A DNA stretch of 36,682 nucleotides from Phycisphaerales bacterium (lineage in GTDB: Bacteria; Planctomycetota; Phycisphaerae; Phycisphaerales; UBA1924). Position 1 is the stretch's first letter. Each line of letters begins with the position of its first letter. The DNA is taken from assembly GCA_016742055.1 (NCBI GenBank), contig JACVCK010000005.1, forward strand, positions 1 through 36,682, given 5' to 3'. The notes under the pieces were generated by a model. That model was not told the DNA's origin. It worked only from the letters and a program-made list of their open reading frames with translations, and made no database searches. Below are positions 22,783-30,731 of this stretch, piece by piece. The position numbers and the translations under genes are program-made.

Positions 22783-25481
22783 CCCTGGTGGCTCGCGTGC
22801 CCGTGGGGCGCGAAGTCGGTGATCTGACGCGTGCTGGGCAGGTTCGGGTCCGTCTCCGTGTCCCACACGATCAGGCCCGTGGCGAACGGCGTGGCCATGC
22901 GGTCGTCGCGGGGCAGCAGGCGGACCGAGAAGCCGTTGCGCCCCGAGTGGTTCACCGGGAACTCTCCAACGAACCGCGTGCGCCCGTCGCCGCCTTCCGC
23001 GGCGCCGTCGGGGCGCATCTCGACGCCGCGCCCGTGCACGAGGTCGCCGGCGCTGTTGACCTGGCCGTGGTAGACCTCGCAGCGGACCTCCGAGGGCTCG
23101 AGCCCGTTGAGGTGCGCCAGGGCCGAGACCGTCACGCGCGAGCGGATCGGCACCTGCGCGCCGATGCCCGTCTGCACGTCCTCGATGCGGACGCCGGGCC
23201 AGCGCTCGCGGTACCGGCGCAGGTGCGCCGTCAGCGCCCGCGCCTCCGAGAGCGAGTCCGCCGACAGGCGCGCCGCCGCCGCGTGGCAGTCGTAGTAGAG
23301 TCGCTCGGCGTACTCCATCACCATGCGGTTGGAGTTGAACTGCGGCGCCAGGGCGGAGATGCAGCGCTTGATGCGGCGCACCCAGTGGCGCGGCAGGCCG
23401 CTGGCGTCCCGGTCGTAGAACTCGGGCAGGATCTGGCGCTCGAAGATGTCGTACAGGGCGCGGCTCTCGACCTCGTCCTCGACCTCCGGATCCTCATAGA
23501 CCTCGCCCCGGCCCACCGCCCAGCCCACCGACGCGTCGTAGCCCTCGTCCCACCAGCCGTCGAGCACTGAAACGTGGATCACGCCGTTCATCGCGGCCTT
23601 CATGCCGGACGTTCCGGAGGCCTCCATCCCGCGCCGGGGCGTGTTGAGCCAGATGTCGCAGCCCTGCACGAGGCGGCGGGCCACGTCCATGTCGTAGTCC
23701 TCGAGGAACACGACGCGCCCGGCGTGCCGGTCGTTCTTCGCGAACCGCACCAGTTCGCGGATGAACTCCTTGCCCGGGCCGTCCGCCGGGTGCGACTTGC
23801 CCGCGATCAGGATCTGCAGCGGGCGGTCCTCGTTGCTCAGGAGCGCGCGCACGCGCTCAAGGTTGCGCAGCAGCAGCGTCGCCCGCTTGTACGTGGCGAA
23901 GCGGCGAGCGAAGCCGATGGTGAGGATGCCCGGATCGAGCGCCGCGGCCGCCGTGTCGATGTCGTCCTGGCCGGCGCCGCGCCGCTTGAGTTGCTCGCGG
24001 ATCTTGCGTCGGCACCAGACGATCATCCGCTCGCGGGCGCGCTGGCGGGCGTGCCAGATTTCCTCGTCGGGGATCTCGCGGACGGCGCGCCAGACGGAGT
24101 GGTCGGAGGGGTCCTGCTGCCAGGAGGAGGGCAGGTAGCGGTCGTAGAGGTCCACGAGGTCGGACTTGATCCAGGAACGCGCGTGCACGCCGTTCGTGAC
24201 GTGCGTGATGGGGATCTCGTTGTCGGGCACGCGGGGCCAGAGCGAGCGCCACATGGTGCGGCTGACGTGGCCGTGCAGCCTGCTCACGCCGTTGCACCGG
24301 CGCGCTGCGCGCAGCGCCAGCACGGCCATCGAGAAGAACTCCGCGTGGTCATTCGGATTCTCTCGCCCTACCGCCAACAGGCCGTTCAGGTCCACGCCCA
24401 GGTCGTGGAGGTAGGGCCGGAAGTAGCGCTCCATGATCTCGGGGGAGAACCGGTCGATGCCCGCGGGCACGGGGGTGTGCGTGGTGAAGATCTGCGCCGC
24501 GGCCGCGGCCGTGAGCGCCTCATCGAACGACACGCCGTGCTGCTGGCGGAGCGAGCGGACGCGTTCGAGCGCCAGGAAGGCTGAGTGGCCCTCGTTCATG
24601 TGGAACACCGTGGGTTTGACGCCCATCTTCGCCAGCGCCCGCACGCCGCCGATGCCCAGCACGATCTCCTGCTTGATCCGCGTCTCGACGTCGCCGCCGT
24701 AGAGGTTCCGCGTGATGTCGCGGTCCTCCTTCTGGTTCTCCGGGTAGTTGGTGTCCAGGAGGTAGAGCGCCGTGCGTCCGACATTCACGCGCCAGATGCC
24801 GACAACCAGGGAGCGCCCCGGCAGTTCCACCTTCACGCGGTACTGCTGGCCCGTCTCCGGGTCGATGACGCGGTGCACCGGCTGGTTCGGCAGGTCGAGG
24901 TCGGGGTACGTCTCCTGCTGCCAGCCGTCGGTGTTGAGGTACTGATGGAAGTAGCCGCAGCGGTACAGCAGGCCCACGCCCACCAGCGGCAGCGCGAGTT
25001 CGCTCGCGGACTTGAGGTGGTCGCCCGCCAGCACGCCCAGGCCGCCGGAATAGATCTGGAAACACTCGGTGAGCCCGAACTCGGCGGAGAAGTACGCCGC
25101 GAGGAATGGCTGATCGACGCCGTGCGCCGCGCCGGGGTCGGCCTTGTGGTCGCGCTGGAACTCGGCGAAGCGTTCGGCGTGCCATCCGCGCGCGCCCAAG
25201 TGCGCCTGCAGCGACGCGTGAACGAGCGAGAGGTTGTGGAGGAACGCCTGATCGTTGGCGGCGCGTTCGAGCGCCTCCTGGCTCATCTGGCCCAGCATGC
25301 GCACGGGGTTGTGGCCCGAGTCCTCCCACAACTCCCGGTCGAGACGGACGAACAGGTCGATCGCGCGGTGGTTCCACGTCCACCAGAGGTTGTGCGCGAT
25401 CTCCATGAGGGGCCGGATCGGCTCGGGCAGCGCGGGCACCACGCGGAACGAACGGACTCGGGCCTGACCGAATGGGAGCAT
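22779..25481 (-). CDS. glgP: Alpha-glucan (glycogen) phosphorylase, DUF3417-containing GlgP type
   Basis: This 900-residue enzyme releases glucose-1-phosphate from alpha-1,4-glucans. The N-terminal region (about 10-110) is the DUF3417 module of the short-branch phosphorylases (NLWWTWNHRAIDLFVRLDRE). The GT35 core follows with AYFSAEFGLTECFQIYSGGL, HMNEGHSAFLALER, HTPVPAGIDRF, THVTNGVHARSWI and RRFATYKRATLL. The pyridoxal-phosphate lysine is K628 within EASGTSGMKAAMNG. The C-terminal 130 residues form a beta-rich extension typical of this subgroup. ATG 25481 was chosen, with AAAGG about 7 bases upstream; GTG 25496 is an alternative. It probably serves glycogen breakdown in the cytoplasm. No other glycogen gene is in the window. 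Confidence 0.94.
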   Translation of the reverse strand: MLPFGQARVRSFRVVPALPEPIRPLMEIAHNLWWTWNHRAIDLFVRLDRELWEDSGHNPVRMLGQMSQEALERAANDQAFLHNLSLVHASLQAHLGARGWHAERFAEFQRDHKADPGAAHGVDQPFLAAYFSAEFGLTECFQIYSGGLGVLAGDHLKSASELALPLVGVGLLYRCGYFHQYLNTDGWQQETYPDLDLPNQPVHRVIDPETGQQYRVKVELPGRSLVVGIWRVNVGRTALYLLDTNYPENQKEDRDITRNLYGGDVETRIKQEIVLGIGGVRALAKMGVKPTVFHMNEGHSAFLALERVRSLRQQHGVSFDEALTAAAAAQIFTTHTPVPAGIDRFSPEIMERYFRPYLHDLGVDLNGLLAVGRENPNDHAEFFSMAVLALRAARRCNGVSRLHGHVSRTMWRSLWPRVPDNEIPITHVTNGVHARSWIKSDLVDLYDRYLPSSWQQDPSDHSVWRAVREIPDEEIWHARQRARERMIVWCRRKIREQLKRRGAGQDDIDTAAAALDPGILTIGFARRFATYKRATLLLRNLERVRALLSNEDRPLQILIAGKSHPADGPGKEFIRELVRFAKNDRHAGRVVFLEDYDMDVARRLVQGCDIWLNTPRRGMEASGTSGMKAAMNGVIHVSVLDGWWDEGYDASVGWAVGRGEVYEDPEVEDEVESRALYDIFERQILPEFYDRDASGLPRHWVRRIKRCISALAPQFNSNRMVMEYAERLYYDCHAAAARLSADSLSEARALTAHLRRYRERWPGVRIEDVQTGIGAQVPIRSRVTVSALAHLNGLEPSEVRCEVYHGQVNSAGDLVHGRGVEMRPDGAAEGGDGRTRFVGEFPVNHSGRNGFSVRLLPRDDRMATPFATGLIVWDTETDPNLPSTRQITDFAPHGHASHQG

Positions 25482-25623
25482 GCAGGGGCCTTTCACGCAG
25501 CCGGGCGACGCGCGGCGCCGGCGATCGACGAACGCCGAGCGCGGCCCGCCGTCGCCTATCGGCGCACGGACCGCCTGAGTTTATCGGCGCCGCGGGCGCC
25601 GGTCCGAGAACGCCCGGCCGGGC

Positions 25624-26904
25624 CTATTCCTCCACGCGCCACGCCGCGCCGTCCCGCGACACGCGCCGGTACAGCGTGTCGCGCTCCACGGGGTCGAAGC
25701 CCGCCTCGCGGATCGCGCGCTGCAACTCCCAGGTGGTCACTTCCTGGTGCGTGTCGGCGCCGCCGACCTTGGTGATGTCGTACCACACCACCGTGCCGTC
25801 GATGTCGTCCGCCCCGGCCTGGAGCATGAGCGTCGCCATCGCGAGCGTCTGCATGATCCAGAACGCCTTGACGTGGGGGAAGTTGTCGAGCATGAGGCGA
25901 GCCACGGCCAGCGTCCGCAGGTTCTCGAGGCCGCTGGGCCCGGGCAGGCGCTCGAGTTCCGAACCGTCGGGGAAGAACGGCAGCGGGATGATCGTCTGGA
26001 AGTACCCTCCCCGATCGTTCATCGCCGGGGTCGGCAGGGCCGCGCCGGGTTTGGAGAGCGTGACGGCGCCGGCGGCGTCGGGCGTGTAGCCCAGCCGGAT
26101 GAGCGCCTCGTCCTGGGCTTTCCGCAGCATGTCCATGTGGACCAGACGCTCGTCGCGCTGTTCGATATGCCCGTAGAGGATGGTGGCGTTGGTGTTCAGG
26201 CCCAGTTCGTGCGCCACGCGGTGCACGTCGAGCCACACATCCGAGCGGATTTTGCCCTTGAACGCCTCGTCGTGCACGCGGTCGTCGAACACCTCCGCCC
26301 CGCCGCCGGGCAGCGAGCCCAGCCCGGCCTCCTTTAGCCGCTCAAGGACCCAGCGGATTCCCGCACGCCGATCGTCCGCCTTGTAGACCTTCGCGATCCG
26401 CGCCAGGTGCACGATCTCCACCGCGGTGAACGCCTTGAGGTGCAGCGCCGGCGCCGCCTCGCGCAGCGCGCGGAGCATTGCCGGGTAATGCTCGAACGGC
26501 AGGTGCGGGTGCAGGCCGCCGACGATGTGCATCTCGGTCGCGCCGCTGGCGGCGGCCGATCGCGCCTGCTCGCGCGCATACTCCAGGTCCCGCGTGTACG
26601 CGCCCTCCTCGCCCTGCTTGCGATAGAACTCGCAGAACTTGCAGGACAGCGCGCAGACGTTCGAGTAGTTGAAGTGGCGGTTGACGTTGTAGTAGCCGGC
26701 GCCGGGGTGCAGGCGCCGGCGCAGTCCGTCGGCCAGTTCGATCAGCCCGTGGATGTCGGGGGTCTCGAAGAGCAGGCGGCCGTCCTGAAGGGTCAGGCGT
26801 TCGCCGGCTCTGAGTTTGGCGCGGAGGGGCTCCAGCCGGGGGTCGCGCCGGGACGGGGCCGCGGGGGCGCGAACAGGGTTGGGCGCCGAGGTGGCAGGGG
26901 TCAT
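25624..26904 (-). CDS. mqnE: Aminodeoxyfutalosine synthase MqnE (radical SAM, menaquinone pathway)
   Basis: This is a 426-residue radical SAM enzyme. The cluster motif is C84-x3-C88-x2-C91 (NVCALSCKFCEFYRK), followed by EMHIVGGLHPHLPFEHY, KAFTAVEIVHLARI, LPGGGAEVFDDRVHD and NATILYGHIEQRDERL. These are diagnostic of the MqnE/MqnC group, and GLHPHLPFEHY with GGGAEVF fits MqnE, which joins the MqnA product to the SAM-derived adenosyl radical in the futalosine route. Compared with the usual GHIE...QDE-GGFQAFIPL region, there is an insertion of about 30 residues (about 268-299). The start at 26904 avoids an upstream extension that runs through a terminator. A palindrome lies 33 bases upstream. The other mqn genes are not in the window. 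Confidence 0.92.
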   Translation of the reverse strand: MTPATSAPNPVRAPAAPSRRDPRLEPLRAKLRAGERLTLQDGRLLFETPDIHGLIELADGLRRRLHPGAGYYNVNRHFNYSNVCALSCKFCEFYRKQGEEGAYTRDLEYAREQARSAAASGATEMHIVGGLHPHLPFEHYPAMLRALREAAPALHLKAFTAVEIVHLARIAKVYKADDRRAGIRWVLERLKEAGLGSLPGGGAEVFDDRVHDEAFKGKIRSDVWLDVHRVAHELGLNTNATILYGHIEQRDERLVHMDMLRKAQDEALIRLGYTPDAAGAVTLSKPGAALPTPAMNDRGGYFQTIIPLPFFPDGSELERLPGPSGLENLRTLAVARLMLDNFPHVKAFWIMQTLAMATLMLQAGADDIDGTVVWYDITKVGGADTHQEVTTWELQRAIREAGFDPVERDTLYRRVSRDGAAWRVEE

Positions 26905-26936
26905 GGGCAGAGTCTCGCGGGGGTCGATCTTCGACG

Positions 26937-26956
26937 CTTTCAATACGAACTGAAAG
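26937..26956. promoter_or_regulatory. Inverted repeat upstream of mqnE, possible operator
   Basis: CTTTCA (26937-26942) and TGAAAG (26951-26956) are perfect inverted arms with 8 bases between. On the minus strand a -10-like TATCAT (26962-26957) ends next to it, so the palindrome would cover the transcription start of mqnE. No good -35 is visible. A second small inverted repeat, GTCGA/TCGAC, lies at about 26923-26935. The local AT-richness supports a regulatory role. Confidence 0.38.
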
Positions 26957-26991
26957 ATGATAGGCCGGACTGGGCCGGGCCGGGTGGCCCC

Positions 26992-27027
26992 AAAAAGGGA
27001 GCGGCCCCGGGGGGAACGCCCGGGGCC
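26992..27027 (-). terminator. Rho-independent terminator after the RskA-like anti-sigma gene
   Basis: Arms GGCCCCGGG (27003-27011) and CCCGGGGCC (27019-27027) are a perfect 9-base stem with a 7-base loop. On the minus strand they are followed by GCTCCC and a run of five T (26996-26992). It ends the ECF sigma / anti-sigma transcript 39 bases after the stop at 27066 and separates it from mqnE. Confidence 0.75.
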
Positions 27028-27065
27028 TGAAACCATCGAGGGGATGGGGATGCTTGGGGGTGTGT

Positions 27066-27878
27066 TCAGACGGCGCCGGCGATCAGGGTCGCCGCGGCGA
27101 GGTTGGAGCCGGCCACTTCGGGCAGGATCGCCAGCGCCGCGCCGGCCTGGATGGCGACGTCGATGATGGTGAGGTCGCGGCCCGGCCGGGCGTCGAAGCG
27201 GTGGAGGGCCTTCTGCACGACTCCGTCCTGCACGACGACGAGGCGGTAGCCGCCTTCGATCGGGGGCAGGTTGGCGTACATGAGGTAGGCCTTGCCGTTG
27301 GCCTCATCGACGAAGATGGCGGCGGTGGGGTCGGACCCGGCGACGGCGCCGGGGCCGCGGCTGAAGGTGCGCCGCTGGACCTTGTCGCTGGTGAGCATGT
27401 CGACGGCGCGGGCGCCGAAGGCGTCGTTGATGGCGGCGATGGTGGTGCCGGAGTTGAGGCTTGTGGAGATATCGTCGTAGTTCTGCTTCACGCGGAGGGT
27501 GGAATAGCCCAGGATGACGGTGGCGACGGCGAGCCCGATGGACGCGGCGCGCCAGAGCGGGGAGACGTTGCGCTGCAGTTGAACGGCGAAGGGCCCGATC
27601 TTGCGCTTGACGTGCTCGCCGGCCTCGCCGGCGCGGACGGCGACGATCGCCTCGCGCACGGCGTCCATGACGCGCAGTTTGAACCCGGGCGGCGCTTCGA
27701 CCGTCGGCAGGTACGCGTCGGACGACGCGATGCGGAGTTGCTCGCGCCGGATCTGCGCCTGGATCGCGGGGGGCGCGGCCCGGAGGGCCTGCTCAAAGTC
27801 CCGCCTTTCGTCCTCGTCCAGAAGGCCGAGAACGTCCAGGGACGCCATTTCAAAGAGGTCTCGTGTCGTGAGGTTCAT
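27066..27878 (-). CDS. RskA-like anti-sigma factor
   Basis: This 270-residue membrane protein starts with MNLTTRDLFEMASLDVLGLL, then DEDERRDFEQAL and a PPAIQ segment. That is the zinc-free anti-sigma N-terminal pattern of RskA/RsmA-type regulators. A single membrane helix lies at about 107-127 (SPLWRAASIGLAVATVILGY). The extracytoplasmic domain (about 128-270) contains ARAVDMLTSDKVQRRTFSRG, AAIFVDEANGKAYLMYANLP, and YRLVVVQDGVVQKALHRFD with a hydrophobic end, typical of RskA C-terminal beta domains. It holds the cognate ECF sigma at the membrane until a signal triggers proteolysis (family knowledge; not shown here). Its ATG overlaps the sigma stop (27875-27878). A terminator follows at 27027-26992. 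Confidence 0.83.
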   Translation of the reverse strand: MNLTTRDLFEMASLDVLGLLDEDERRDFEQALRAAPPAIQAQIRREQLRIASSDAYLPTVEAPPGFKLRVMDAVREAIVAVRAGEAGEHVKRKIGPFAVQLQRNVSPLWRAASIGLAVATVILGYSTLRVKQNYDDISTSLNSGTTIAAINDAFGARAVDMLTSDKVQRRTFSRGPGAVAGSDPTAAIFVDEANGKAYLMYANLPPIEGGYRLVVVQDGVVQKALHRFDARPGRDLTIIDVAIQAGAALAILPEVAGSNLAAATLIAGAV

Positions 27879-28453
27879 GCCGCCAGCTCCTCGCCTGGGC
27901 TGCGCTCCCTCAGCCGGACCAGCGCCCGGCTCAGGGCTGACTTAATTGTTCCGATGGGTTTGTTCAGGTCTTTACCGATCTGACGCAGCGTCTGGCCTCC
28001 GAGGTAGGACCGGACCACGACGATGCGCTGGAGTTCGGGAAGTTCTTCGATCCGTTTCATGAGAGAGGCGAAACGCTCGTCCGTCTCGATTCTTGTACCG
28101 GCCTCCACCACATCCGCTTCGGCGGAAATGGAGTCGGTCATCACCGACGTCTTCACACGGGCCTGGGCCCGCCGGAGCCGATCGACCAGGATCCGCCGAG
28201 AGAGCAGCATGACCCATGTGACCAGCGCGGCTCTTTTCGGGTCGTACCGCCCCGCGGTTCGCCATAGACGAACAAAGATTTCCTGAACCGCGTCCTCGGC
28301 GTCCGCCCGGGTGGGCATCGCCTGGTGAGCCAGGCGGAAAACGAGCGGCCCGAAGCGGTCGTACAACTCCGAGATCGCCGCCTGATCGTCGACGCTGACG
28401 CGCTGCATCAGTTCGAGGTCCGCGTCGTTCTGGGAAGGATCGCCCGGCTTCAC
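27875..28453 (-). CDS. ECF-type RNA polymerase sigma factor (SigK/RpoE-like)
   Basis: This is a 192-residue sigma factor with a GTG start at 28453, preceded by AAAGG 8 bases upstream. Longer starts would sit inside the mapped promoter and are unlikely. Region 2 (about 28-95) includes AISELYDRFGPLVFRLAHQA, DAEDAVQEIFVRLWRTAGRY and LVTWVMLLSRRILVDRLRRA. Region 4 (about 135-185) includes LPELQRIVVVRSYLGGQTLR and a helix-turn-helix, IGKDLNKPIGTIKSALSRAL. The composition is distinctly less GC-rich than the neighbours, especially in the leader. It is co-transcribed with the anti-sigma gene through an ATGA overlap. A near-consensus housekeeping promoter lies at 28575-28603, so basal transcription probably does not need the ECF factor itself. 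Confidence 0.92.
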   Translation of the reverse strand: MKPGDPSQNDADLELMQRVSVDDQAAISELYDRFGPLVFRLAHQAMPTRADAEDAVQEIFVRLWRTAGRYDPKRAALVTWVMLLSRRILVDRLRRAQARVKTSVMTDSISAEADVVEAGTRIETDERFASLMKRIEELPELQRIVVVRSYLGGQTLRQIGKDLNKPIGTIKSALSRALVRLRERSPGEELAA

Positions 28454-28574
28454 GGTGAAGACCTTTCTGCCTGGGACGTCAGAACCCCCGACGCCCGAAC
28501 AGTATACGGTGGTTGCGGCGTAAGTGATGCATGGAACCGGCAAACCCCACCGCTCGATTTCGATGACGAACATC

Positions 28575-28603
28575 ATCCTAACAAGTTTTCGGCCCCCTGT
28601 CAA
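28575..28603 (-). promoter_or_regulatory. Near-consensus sigma-70 promoter for the ECF sigma operon
   Basis: On the minus strand, TTGACA (28603-28598) is a perfect -35. It is followed by a 17-base spacer and TAGGAT (28580-28575), four of six matches to TATAAT. Transcription would begin near 28568, giving a leader of about 115 bases to the GTG at 28453. In a genome this GC-rich, a perfect TTGACA with ideal spacing is notable. Confidence 0.7.
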
Positions 28604-28608
28604 GGTGG

Positions 28609-28638
28609 TTGTTGTTGTGCCGGGCCAAGATTTACGAT
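28609..28638 (+). promoter_or_regulatory. Candidate divergent promoter for the pseudopilin-like gene
   Basis: TTGTTG (28609-28614), an 18-base spacer and TACGAT (28633-28638) point toward the gene at 28681. Its -35 lies only 5 bases from the -35 of the oppositely directed ECF sigma promoter, so RNA polymerases would compete for the site. The GTT repeats give alternative -35 registers, so the exact -35 is uncertain. Confidence 0.4.
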
Positions 28639-28680
28639 AGACTGCACATTGGATCCATCGGTCACCAGGAGGTGAGCGAC

Positions 28681-29508
28681 GTGAAACGACAGAGGGGACT
28701 TTCGACAGGGCGTGCGTCCGCCGCGTCGGCTATGAGGAGCTGTGGCTGCCGCCGCGCTTTCTCGCTCCTCGACCTGCTCGTCTCGATCGCCGTCATCGCC
28801 ACCCTGATGGCGATCATGGCCCCGGTCCTCTCAAAGGTCACCGAAGCGACGCACCGGGTGATGTGCCAGTCGAACGTCCGGCAGTTGGGCCTGTGCCTCG
28901 CGCTCTACGCCGAGGACCACAACGACGAACTGCCCGGCAGCGTGTTCTCGAACACCATGCTTCGTGGAGAGTTCCAGCCGCAGGAAATGATGACGCTCCG
29001 CGTGGGCGGCGAGCAGGGCGATTGGGACGGCCTGGGTTGGCTCTTCCAGGCGGAGTACGTCAAGACTCCCGAGGTCTTCTACTGCCCCAGCCACAAGGGG
29101 ATGCACGGGTTCAACCAGTACGAGGACGACTGGTTCACCTGGGGCCGCGAAGTGCTGGGCAACTACCACTATCGCGCCTTCACGTCCGACCGCACCTACC
29201 TGCAGACGCTCGATCCCAAGACCGCGCTGATTTCCGACGGTCTGCGGACGCACCTGGACTTCAACCACCGCGTCGGGACGAACGTCCTCCGCGCGGACAT
29301 GTCCGTGGAATGGGTCCCTGACCGCGACGGAACGCTCTCGGGCCTCCTGCCCCCCGCCGTGGGCGCGCTGGAAGCCGACGAGGATGTTTACGCCGCATGG
29401 TGGCTGCTCGAACGCGGCACGCTCGACGAGTTCCCCGGCCTGCCGTGGGACACCTCCACGCCCGGCGGCACGCCCGGCTTCGAGGCCTTCGTCGGCTTCC
29501 CCGGCTGA
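28681..29508 (+). CDS. Pseudopilin-like protein with prepilin N-terminus
   Basis: This 275-residue protein starts at GTG 28681 behind a perfect AGGAGG with an 8-base spacer. A 26-residue basic leader precedes the prepilin-type segment FSLLDLLVSIAVIATLMAIM (27-46), which would be cut and methylated by a prepilin peptidase. The residue at +5 is Asp (D31) where type IV pilins and pseudopilins have Glu. The rest follows the planctomycete DUF1559-type plan: CQSNVRQLGLCLALYAEDHN after the helix, a CPSHKGMHG metal or substrate loop, and near the end FNHRVGTNVLRADMSVEW, a degenerate form of the H-x9-DG motif. Such proteins are abundant in planctomycetes and their role is uncertain. It is divergent from the ECF sigma operon. 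Confidence 0.82.
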   Translation: MKRQRGLSTGRASAASAMRSCGCRRAFSLLDLLVSIAVIATLMAIMAPVLSKVTEATHRVMCQSNVRQLGLCLALYAEDHNDELPGSVFSNTMLRGEFQPQEMMTLRVGGEQGDWDGLGWLFQAEYVKTPEVFYCPSHKGMHGFNQYEDDWFTWGREVLGNYHYRAFTSDRTYLQTLDPKTALISDGLRTHLDFNHRVGTNVLRADMSVEWVPDRDGTLSGLLPPAVGALEADEDVYAAWWLLERGTLDEFPGLPWDTSTPGGTPGFEAFVGFPG

Positions 29509-29638
29509 GGCGCCCCCGATCCCCAAAGCCAAGCGGTAGAGATTTGATCCGCTCGCGGGTATCAATCTGCCGTCCACGGGACCATCGCTCGCCCGGCCGC
29601 CACGTGGGCGGACCGGTCCGACGCGCAGGAGCACATCG

Positions 29639-30631
29639 TTGAACCAGTTCTCGTCAGGCCGTGCGGCGTCGATCGGCGCCGCGATCCTCTCCGCTTCCAT
29701 CATGGGAGACGCCATGGCGCAACTCGTTCCCGATCGCCTCTATTACGGCGCTGGTCGTTCGATCCCCATGACGATCGAGGCGCCCTCGGGCGCCGGCGCG
29801 GTGGAGATCGCGCTGTTCGCGCCGGGCGCCACGGAGCCCAGCGAGCGCGCCAGCGCCGAGGCGGGGCGCGTGGACCTCGCCGGGCTGTTCCCGGTGCTGT
29901 GGACGACGCAGAAGCCGGCGCTGCTGTACGCGCAACTCATCGTGGACGGCGAGAAGGTCGGCTCCCCGGTCGTCCTGCAGCCGCTCCTGCCCCCCGCGCA
30001 GGCCATGACCTCCCAGACGCGGCGCATCGAGTGGGTCGAGCGGCGCGACGGGCCCTACTCCGGCCTCCGCGCCTACGTCGACCAGCACGTGCTGCTCGAA
30101 ACCTCGCTCGGCGAGATCGAGATCCGCATGCGCCCGGACCAGGCGCCGAACACTGTCTACAACTTCATGGACCTCGTGGACGGCGGCTTCTACACCGACG
30201 TCATCTTCCACCGCATCGTCCCCTCGCTGCCCAACGGCCACTCGTTCGTCATCCAGGTGGGCGATCCCGGCGGCCGCGGCGACGGCGGCCCGGGCTACCT
30301 CATCGACCTCGAGCGCAGCACGCTCCCGCACGACTTCGGCGTGGTGTCGATGGCCCGCACCGCAGACCCCAACACCAACGGATCGCAGATCTTCATCTGC
30401 CTCAGCCGGCAAGGCACCGCTCCGTTGGATGGCGACTACTGCGCCTTCGGCCAGACGGTCCGCGGCGCCGAGGCCATCCAGGCCATCTCGGCCGTGCCCC
30501 TGGCCGATCCCGGCTCCGGCCGGCCGGTGGAGCCGCCCGTGATCAAGTCCGCGCGGCTGATCCCGGCGCCCCCCTTCGGCGAGGGCCCCGGCCCTGTCCA
30601 GGCGAACGCCGCCGCCCCGGCGCCGCGCTGA
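29639..30631 (+). CDS. Secreted cyclophilin-type peptidyl-prolyl isomerase
   Basis: This 330-residue protein starts at TTG 29639, with AGGAG 7 bases upstream; no ATG is suitably placed. It has a signal peptide (about 1-27: SIGAAILSASIMGDAMAQ). An N-terminal beta domain (about 30-125) of unknown role follows, then a bacterial cyclophilin domain (about 148-310). The active-site pattern is present: VIFHRIVPS (catalytic Arg), FVIQVGDPGGRGDGGPGYLI, VVSMARTADPNTNGSQIFIC and CAFGQTVRG. The C-terminus is a Pro/Ala-rich tail. It would catalyse proline isomerisation on exported proteins outside the cytoplasm. It stands alone; the promoter region 29509-29638 shows only a weak TTGAT/ATCAA dyad. Confidence 0.9.
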   Translation: MNQFSSGRAASIGAAILSASIMGDAMAQLVPDRLYYGAGRSIPMTIEAPSGAGAVEIALFAPGATEPSERASAEAGRVDLAGLFPVLWTTQKPALLYAQLIVDGEKVGSPVVLQPLLPPAQAMTSQTRRIEWVERRDGPYSGLRAYVDQHVLLETSLGEIEIRMRPDQAPNTVYNFMDLVDGGFYTDVIFHRIVPSLPNGHSFVIQVGDPGGRGDGGPGYLIDLERSTLPHDFGVVSMARTADPNTNGSQIFICLSRQGTAPLDGDYCAFGQTVRGAEAIQAISAVPLADPGSGRPVEPPVIKSARLIPAPPFGEGPGPVQANAAAPAPR

Positions 30632-30674
30632 TCCCACCCACCGCAACCTTTTGCCCTCCGCGGGCGAAGAACTC

Positions 30675-30703
30675 TTGAACCCCAACCGGGGGTGTGCTCT
30701 ACT
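30675..30703 (+). promoter_or_regulatory. Candidate sigma-70-type promoter for the 30732-33660 gene cluster
   Basis: TTGAAC (30675-30680), exactly 17 bases, then TCTACT (30698-30703). Each hexamer has four of six consensus matches, and the region is locally less GC-rich. Transcription would start near 30710, 22 bases before the GTG at 30732, which supports that start over the longer frame. Confidence 0.45.
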
Positions 30704-30731
30704 GAATGAGGACGACCGCACAGGCCCGACC

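Noticed and set aside
28501-28506. TATACT on the minus strand as a second -10 for the ECF sigma gene
   Set aside because: No -35 at a suitable distance; the TTGACA-17-TAGGAT promoter upstream is much better.
28607-28617. GTT triplet run as a microsatellite or CRISPR-like repeat
   Set aside because: About four units only; no array or spacer pattern occurs anywhere in the window.
29544-29565. TTGAT/ATCAA dyad before the cyclophilin gene
   Set aside because: Only five bases per arm, with no promoter geometry; may be chance.
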